DNA from: Ectobius pallidus
Taxonomy: Eukaryota > Arthropoda > Insecta > Blattodea > Ectobiidae
DNA: 64,000 nucleotides
Direction: 5' to 3'
Assembly (NCBI GenBank): GCA_964059195.1
Contig: CAXKWD010000005.1
Location: forward strand, 143,741,686-143,805,685
Below the pieces are notes generated by a model, which was not told the DNA's origin, made no database searches, and saw only the letters and a list, made by a program, of their open reading frames with translations. This document shows, piece after piece, positions 57,300-64,000 of the stretch (the stretch's first letter is position 1; every line of letters begins with the position of its first letter). The translations under genes were made by a program, and so were the position numbers.

Positions 57300-57385
57300 G
57301 TAAACCCATGCCCAAGGAGGGACTCAAACCCATAGCCTTCTCCTCTAAAAATCCAAAGTAGCGTGTTTTAACTAGAAGACAGGTA
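57300..57385 (-). mobile_element. Degenerate tRNA-like head
   Basis: On the minus strand TCTAGTTAAAACACGC resembles box A, and CTATGGGTTTGAGTCCCTC resembles box B. Confidence 0.4.
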
Positions 57386-57409
57386 TGAAAATGCAGCAGT
57401 GATACATTT

Positions 57410-57700
57410 CAATGTTTAATTACTTAGGCCGTCTTCGTAATCGGTTACAGTTCTGAGATCCCAATAATTAGTTGGTGTTTACGGAGTAAGTTCGGTGGTA
57501 AACATCGGATTTCGCCCGTTGAGAATTAGCGGAGACCTACAATTATTTGAGCGGCGTCCTCTGGTAATTCTAAGTACACACCACGACTGCTATGGGGACT
57601 GTCCGCAAACAGTCCTCTACTAAGGCTATTAGAACTATTACGTATAGCACCGCCTTCTAGTGAGCAGACGGTTGACTTCACTCGACGATGTCAAAGTTGC
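57410..57700. other. Unclassified segment of higher G+C
   Basis: The stretch is richer in G+C than its surroundings and contains small palindromes such as GGACTGTCCGCAAACAGTCC. I cannot assign it. Confidence 0.3.
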
Positions 57701-57968
57701 TTTATTAGATTAAATACCCAATGGGATTTTTACACAACAAAGACCAACTAATGTTTGAAACGTTTACCGTTAACGAAGTTAGAACCCTACTAAACTGTGT
57801 GAATTATACACATCTAACTTGAACCCTTAAGATTGTCGCTAGAGGACAAGTTGGGAAGATGTCGGTTATAAAAACATGTGACATTTTCAATATTAATGTA
57901 TGCTCAATTTCGTTATGAAAAGACTCATTACATATCATACATTTTCTGCCGTAGGCGGCTCAGCATGC

Positions 57969-57969
57969 T

Positions 57970-58001
<32 letters not shown>

Positions 58002-58010
58002 TTTTTTCTT
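57969..58010. repeat. Poly(T) run
   Basis: About forty T with one C. Confidence 0.95.
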
Positions 58011-59060
58011 TTAATATTTTGACAGGTAACAACCAGTTAGTATTTTCATATCAGTGCAATAGACTAATTCTAATTTATCGCACAACATCTAATTTACCAT
58101 ATATTATCTAGTTTAGTATAGTATTATTTTAGTAGTTCTAGTTCCTACAAATAGGTACACTGGTCGAAAGATTCTGAGTCCCTATACGCGTAAAACTAAT
58201 CCCACACGTCATGTTCTAGCCCAGTTTATTACCTCCGTGTAATCTAGAACTCTAAGCATGAATAAATTTATATTTTGACATATGCAAAGTGGTTTCTGGA
58301 ATGGATATTACAAAAGTTATATTAACGTAATTGTTATCTAAAGGTGATACACAACTTCAATTTCTCATTACATGGTCGTTTAGTAACTTCACTGTATTTT
58401 TCCCGAAATGCTTTACACTTCGTAATACAGCTAATGTAAAAATCTTTCAACCAACTTGAATTATACATGTGGAAGATAACGTAACAAGGAAAGTGCCTGA
58501 TTTGCTATCCGCTTAACAGATGTGAAATAAGCATTTTTATGGCGATCATTACTGGATATATCTCAAGTTATCATTGGATTGGAAAAATTAAATGTAATAG
58601 CTAATATATAGGAGTCAAGTCGTTTCGAGGAAAACTAACTCCCTCTAACATTCATGAATCAATTATTTTCTTCGACGCTACGCCTAAACATTTTTTTTCA
58701 AACCAATATAATTCAATAAAAAATGCGTTGAAGACGTGCCAGAAACTTATATGATATTAATGTTGTTCAGTTCCTTAGTCACATTTATTATCCAGATTGA
58801 AATTGATTTTCATTTCATGATCAGGATTATATTCCATTGTATTTCATTAGCAACACACTGCAAGTTACATCGTATTATTTCTATATCCGTATTACTGTTA
58901 GGAATCTCTGGGTTGGGCCCCAAAATTCGTAACATAATTTTTTCATTAAATCCTACGAGCTCCTAGACAAGCATTTTAAATATAAAGCGGGTGTGCATGT
59001 GGGCCTGCTTGTACAGGCCTATACTTGTGCTGAGTGGCCCGAGTATTTCTAGGATGATCC
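58011..59060. other. No gene recognised
   Basis: AT-rich, nothing assignable. Confidence 0.5.
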
Positions 59061-59084
59061 ATGCTGAAGATTTTTTCGATTCGG

Positions 59085-59165
59085 AAATAATGATTGTTCT
59101 CCACCGGAGTTCGACCCGAGACTCTTTTAAATTCAGAAGCCAGAATGCTAATGAGGACAAATAAT
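59085..59165 (-). mobile_element. Degenerate tRNA-like head
   Basis: On the minus strand TTAGCATTCTGGCTTCTG resembles box A, and CTCGGGTCGAACTCCGG resembles box B. Confidence 0.4.
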
Positions 59166-59699
59166 AAATAGTGGTTACAGAATTTAGTTCTTCCAGCCAT
59201 GTTCCGACAGTTTTAGCATTCTATGACACAGTATAGGAGCATTCATGTTTTGCCTCAAGAGTGTTTACAAGATAGAAGTTAGCTCACGTTCATTTTGACT
59301 TGACGTTGAATAATGATCATTAATCTTCATTTGCCGTTAATTACGAAACCGCTCAATAAATCCTCTGCATAATCCTGCATTAAATCTTATCTTCAAAGTT
59401 GTGTTACAAGGTGACTCTGGAAACATACGAAGGATGGAAATTTAATAAATGTGCAGATTTTCAGTACGCTTTAGTTACGTTGTGTGGAAAAGAGAAAGAA
59501 AATACTCTAACGGTGAGAAACGTTTAGTTTTCGCAGAATAAAACCTTACACAAAGTTTTAACATCGTTTCACTCTCTAATCGCTATGTGCATCCTGATTT
59601 TAACAGATGCCATCAGCATGCTAATACGGGATGAATTGCAGATTACAGTTTTGCAATAAAGTTTAAGGTTTAATTTGTTGTAGAGTTCGGTATATTGCG

Positions 59700-60050
59700 A
59701 AACTCTTTGGGACAGCCTCTAACAGAAATGAATAGTAGTAGTAGTAGAGGATTTTGCAGCTATTGCCGAGTTCCCATTCCTAATAGCCATCTATCTCGAT
59801 CCAAGGCGTCCTCTTCGCGGAGTCCTCTCCTATCAATGATCTCTTTAATGCTCCGGTACCAGGATCTTCTCGGTCTGCCCCGTCTTCCTCTTCCAGGTGG
59901 TTTCCACTGAAATGAGTACCAGGAGCAATCCTGGGGGTAAAAGGCTGAAAACATTACCACCTTCAAATACCGAATGTCTAAACAACTGTGAGCCTCAAAC
60001 TCCTAGGCCTAAGGGCCTTCACGGCTTGTATAAAACACTTCACATTATTT
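59700..60050 (+). mobile_element. SINE family D body interrupted by a nested LINE tail
   Basis: SINE sequence (GACAGCCTCTAACAGAAATG, 59711-59730) stops, a foreign piece follows, and SINE sequence resumes at about 59906 (ACTGAAATGAGTACCAGGAG) through to TTTACCA near 60047. ACAGAAATGAATAG (59722-59735) and ACTGAAATGAGTAC (59906-59919) are the duplicated target, 11 of 14 identical. Confidence 0.75.
59736..59905 (-). mobile_element. LINE ORF C-terminal tail nested inside a SINE
   Basis: On the minus strand PPGRGRRGRPRRSW, then REEDALDRDRWLLGMGTRQ is the end of a second type of LINE polyprotein, distinct from the KVLTGRPEG family. Its 3' end runs into (CTA)n, seen on the plus strand as (TAG)n at 59733-59747. 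It is 5'-truncated. Confidence 0.75.
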
Positions 60051-60054
60051 TACC

Positions 60055-60313
60055 ACGGTCGCGGGTTCGATCCCCGATGAGGTTATTGGAGTTTTTCAAT
60101 TGGCCTAATTCTTCTGGTGGCACTATGGCCCTGGGGTCGACTCAGCTTCTAACAGAAATGAGTACCAGGAGCAATCCTGGGTGTAAAGGCGGCCGGTGCG
60201 TAAGGCTGACAATCTTACCACCTTCACGTTCCGATGTCTAAAATCTGGGAGCCTCAACCTCCTGGAACCCTCTGGGCCTCCATGCCTGTATAGGAAACAC
60301 TTTACTTTACCGA
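60055..60313 (+). mobile_element. tRNA-derived SINE, family D, 5'-truncated
   Basis: It begins within the head at GGTCGCGGGTTCGATCCCC (box B; box A absent), continues with the family body (TTTTTCAATTGGCCTAATTC, GGCACTATGGCCCTGGGGTC) and ends CACTTTACTTTAC. It follows the interrupted copy immediately, in the same orientation. Confidence 0.85.
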
Positions 60314-62655
60314 TGGATAAGGTGGCGGACTAGGCTTTGAAGATTATGGCTTCATCTTTTCAGTAGTTTGCATTGTCCAAACTCCATGGACATGGAATAC
60401 TTCCATAAGGCCCGGCTACAATCACTAAAAGTATGCAATCTAGTTCATTAGCAATCTGCATATTTAAGAAAATATCCTCGTAAAAAAACAAAATTGAATG
60501 ACGCACAGAAGGAGAAGATCAGATAATTACTATTGATGGAAGAGGGGGAAAACAAGTTTTTACGCTGAATGTTTCATTTGGTCACATCTTTCACCAAATA
60601 AAACTGATAACCTAAAAATTCTTCAAGAACTTCTATTTTCCGTAGAATTACTAATTACTAGAATGTGCGAAAAATAGATTTGAAGCTTAGATGACATGAC
60701 TTCAACCTCGGCATCATACTGCAGGACGGGGAGCCGTAAATTATGTCAGTCATGAACGAGATACGTGCTGCTGGTGACATTTGGGTCAATCACTGGGAGT
60801 TAATGGGATGGCACAGTTTATCAGATCGAGTGGTATGGCTCTTTTGAAGAAACGAGTGAACTGGAAATGGATTCGTAGCAGAAAATTGGGTCTTTGATGT
60901 AGTTTTTGTACTATAAAAAAACGGCAATTTAAACAAAATTAGAAGAATGTTTAGTTATACTATTTTAAATCAAGCCAAGAGCATTTGTAATTAGCGAAAC
61001 TTTTTTCAGGGTGGTTGGTGTTATTGGTTTATTATTATTGTGAATATCATTATGGTGAACCACATTCAATTCTCTGCTGTCAGTTTCCCATAGGCTACGC
61101 TCAAAGAATGTCGCCGCTTTTATCTTCTCAGGGAAAGATACAAGATACCCAGCAGCATACAAGTTCTTAATAAAAAAAATTATTTTATTTCTAAAGGACA
61201 TGAAAGCCTACAGTAAAATTTAAAATTGTACCTTCATAAATGTTTATCGTGAATATATTTTATAACTTATTAATTTTATGAACGCTATAAAGTGTAGGAA
61301 CGTATGGGTTATGTAATAGTAGCCTAATATAAAAGCAATATCACACTACGTGACCCAGATAAGATTGAGTAAATATAATTGTTTTAATATTGGGAAAAAC
61401 CCCAACAACACAATATGAAGTTCATTAATCTTTAATAACACAAGACTCATCACATAATATACAAACACATGGCCGGACTGCAAAGAAAACAGTTATTATT
61501 ATTATTTTCTTTCTGTCACCACAGATTGCAAAACACAAAGAATACCATTCAATTAAACAAACAGGGAAAAACAAACCACAGTAAAAAGATATGTAGTACA
61601 ACAAACTCAACGAATTAGTAGGCACATAGCATATTCGTTTATAAGAAAGAGATAGTCTTTTGTAGACTGACTTTAGTAGGCTGTATCTATTGATAGCCCT
61701 TGAACAGAGCAGCAAACTTTCTTTCCTCTCTTGTGTCTTATTCTGTGATTTTACGCGAATCTCATTGCTTTTCCACCATTTTATTTCAAATTTAAGACAA
61801 AGTACTGAATCCCATAATATACATTTAAGGGTTAACGTTAAATTTTGTTGTGGTGTAGTAACATTTTTTTCTTCGTCATACTCGAGTAAGGGGATTCCGG
61901 TTAAATATTGGAGTTGAATTCAGAGAGACAAGCCGTCCTTCCCCTCCTTCCAGTCTTGACATCAATAGCCCGATGTCTTATTCAGCGCGATGTGACTTCC
62001 TTCAACAGTAGCATACGAATGGAACATCATCCCTTGAAATGATAATATTTTGTCGTCCATCGTGCATTTTCTATATTTTGCACTAAAACAAAACTAAAAC
62101 AGAAATCCGTCACAGGTTATAAAATCTCATAGTTTATCATACTACTAAAACTCATGCCATTTTGACAACTTTTCCTAAAAAAAAAAAACGCAATACATTA
62201 TACATTTTTCTTGGAAGCCTCTACTAAATCTAATAAAATGGAATGGTACATTTGAAAATATATCCATGCGCATTACATAGTAACGGTACTCAGTTTAATA
62301 GTTAAAGGCTATAATTAGCCCATATTATTGGGTTATCATTACATTGTACTGATTAAACTATTATATAAAGTAAAGAATTTCTGTGTAAATATTATTCGGT
62401 TGAGACCAATAATTGCTTTTAATTTATTTATTTCGGAGTAACATCAGCCTTCTCCAATAACTTCAATATAAAACTATTTTCGTTCTTCCTTTTTTTTTTT
62501 AGTTTTCGCCTTGTTTGCCTTCTCTATTTATAATATAGGTATAATTCACGACAAATATCTTTGCCGGTTTCGTATTTACGAACTATCTTCCTCAACAGTG
62601 ATACCATCGCACTGTGCAGTATACGCTCCACGAAATATCAGTCGCCTAAAACCTA
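60314..62655. other. No gene recognised
   Basis: AT-rich. The GC-richer piece at 60700-60900 has no frame I can assign; minus frames 60965-61201 and 61425-61715 look random. Confidence 0.5.
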
Positions 62656-62660
62656 ATGAG

Positions 62661-63350
62661 CAGGGCCCGGAATCTGATGACCTAAGATTGTTTGAAAAAT
62701 GACCTATAAAAGACCCTAAATTTTAAAGAAAATTACTTAATAATTATAAAGAATTATCTAAAAACTGATATTTTATTTATTATATATTTGTTATTGTACA
62801 CACAAAGTTATAGACTAGTTTATATATAATTGTAATAACTGTACTGGCGAGTCAAAATTCGGCATTTCCTTTTGTGTTCTGCCGGATTATATTGTTGTTT
62901 AATTGAGGGTAAACAGGAGTTTGCACCCTCAAATCCAAGCAGGTGGCAGACTCTGGTGCCAAGTCAACCTAATTAATGACAATAGTAATATAATACAAAA
63001 TTTGGGCGTTTCTTTGATTCTCATTTCCGACTGAGACATGACAAAATTTAACGCCGAATTTTTCCTTCTTGCATTAAACAAACAACACTTCAAAGACAGC
63101 ACCGCTAGCGACGAAAAAAAAGTTAATAAACTCAAAGTAAATACATGAAAATGACTAAAAAAGGAAGCAAATGACACGAAAATGACGAAATAATGACCTA
63201 AAATTGAAATAAATGCCCTAAAAATATAAAAATGCATAAAATGACAAAAAATGACCTAATAACAATTTATTTCTATAAACATTAGCATTTATCTATAAGT
63301 TGGCAATGCCTATGCAGCATCAATAACATGTCATTAGAATCCGGGCCCTG
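62661..63350 (-). mobile_element. hAT MITE family M1, copy B
   Basis: The ends CAGGGCCCGGAATCTGATGA and, inverted, CAGGGCCCGGATTCTAATGA show it is inverted relative to copies A and C. Flanking octamers CTAATGAG (62653-62660) and CTGATGAG (63351-63358) differ at one base. Length 690 bp. A 102-codon minus-strand frame (62929-63237) lies in the part shared with copy A, but in copy A the equivalent is broken, and no transposase domain is recognisable. Confidence 0.93.
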
Positions 63351-63394
63351 CTGATGAGTTTTCAATGTTTCGTGCTGCGGACAGTACCTGACAA

Positions 63395-63825
63395 GTGTTG
63401 GTATACGTAACTCAAGGATTAAGATTGGCCAATACTGCAAGAATTTTTAAAACACGGTACACTACTAAACGTCGACGTAAACATCGACAGAAGCCCTCTT
63501 TGCCCAGCGACATTCCTAAATGTCCTGAGTTGTACTATAGCTTCAGGTCAGGAAATGTAAATTGTTTGAGCATGAAGTTTGTTGTCGGGTGTCGAGGACC
63601 CTGCAGTATGAAAGCGTTATCGAGTTGAACGTGATCAGAGACTTGTTCACCAGTGAACTCAGTTGTGTCAAGCAGAAACTCGAGTGCTGGATGTTATTTG
63701 CAGTTGACATATTTACAAGTATACAAACTGATTCCCAGAGGAGAAAATCAACGCTGACGTTGCAAATATTGAAACTTTCTCGCTCTACGAAGCACACGCT
63801 GAGGAAAGTGAATTTGTGTTTTTAG
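63395..63825 (+). other. Two overlapping unassigned frames
   Basis: Frames of 77 codons (63395-63628) and 87 codons (63562-63825) overlap by 67 bases in different phases. The segment is more GC-rich than its surroundings. A host exon pair or one old frameshifted frame is possible; I recognise no domain. A minus frame (63543-63797) overlaps too. Confidence 0.15.
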
Positions 63826-64000
63826 TTTCGTTTTCACCAGTTCTGGTGTGAAAGTATTTCCATTACACGGAAGAGAAAACTGTATTGTTCAATTTTCATA
63901 CGACGTTCTCTTCAATCCGTATAAAAATCTTTAAACAATCGTTAAACATGCCTAACACATTTTCCGATACGATGGAATAGTTTATTAAAACAATTATATA
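63826..64000. other. No gene recognised
   Basis: AT-rich right edge of the window. Confidence 0.5.

Noticed and set aside
59897..60241. 114-codon plus-strand frame
   Set aside because: It is SINE sequence in two consecutive copies; such frames are a known source of false gene predictions.
62929..63237. 102-codon frame within M1 copy B as a gene
   Set aside because: It lies inside a MITE and the matching frame is broken in copy A.
1..64000. A host-encoded novel defence or biosynthetic system
   Set aside because: No clustered coding sequence or conserved domain set is visible; the content is transposons, SINEs, LINE ends and plain AT-rich DNA.

Overview
This window looks like non-coding, repeat-dominated DNA from an arthropod nuclear genome, most likely an insect and probably a cockroach-like blattodean. 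The evidence is an AT-rich background with many stop codons in all frames, no long open reading frames, several tRNA-derived SINE families, LINE 3' ends with microsatellite tails, mariner and hAT transposon remnants, and abundant simple repeats. The cockroach placement rests on my memory of similar SINE and LINE tails in predicted cockroach proteins, so it is tentative. I find no convincing host protein-coding gene, no rRNA, no intact functional tRNA, no CRISPR array and no operon-like organisation.

Layout. Bases 1-833 hold the 3' end of a LINE, with an open RT C-terminal reading frame running off the left edge and a (ATCTAC)n tail. From 3 to 8.5 kb there is a retroelement 3' region with a hammerhead-like motif, a second type of LINE tail, a tRNA-derived repeat, a transposase C-terminal remnant between inverted repeats, a 738-bp palindromic-ended element and a complete SINE with target-site duplications (TSDs). 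From 8.5 to 13 kb the sequence is mostly plain, with an imperfect hairpin and two LINE 3' ends. From 13.9 to 25 kb there are two hAT-type MITEs, a hAT transposase C-terminal remnant, a rearranged mariner remnant and a TA-flanked MITE with 92-bp inverted repeats. From 26 to 32 kb there are SINEs and tRNA-like heads, another LINE tail and a short hAT MITE. From 33 to 43.9 kb there are two copies of a hAT MITE family, a mariner remnant, one complete SINE, a LINE 3' UTR and several tRNA-like pieces. From 45 to 52.7 kb there is a CpG-dense patch, two further LINE tails, a 21-bp palindrome made of tRNA B-boxes, a second hammerhead-like motif and two SINEs with TSDs. From 54 to 64 kb there is a second RT C-terminal remnant, further SINEs (one carrying a nested LINE tail) and the third copy of the hAT MITE family.

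The elements do not form a pathway. The interest lies in transposon biology: well-preserved TSDs, a three-copy hAT MITE family with subterminal TGACC arrays, a mariner copy with an internal inversion, hammerhead-like retroelement motifs, a LINE 3'-UTR hairpin that keeps pairing while its sequence changes, and a palindromic octamer (TAGGCCTA) that occurs about 20 times more often than base composition predicts. I did not find a new host-encoded system and do not claim one.
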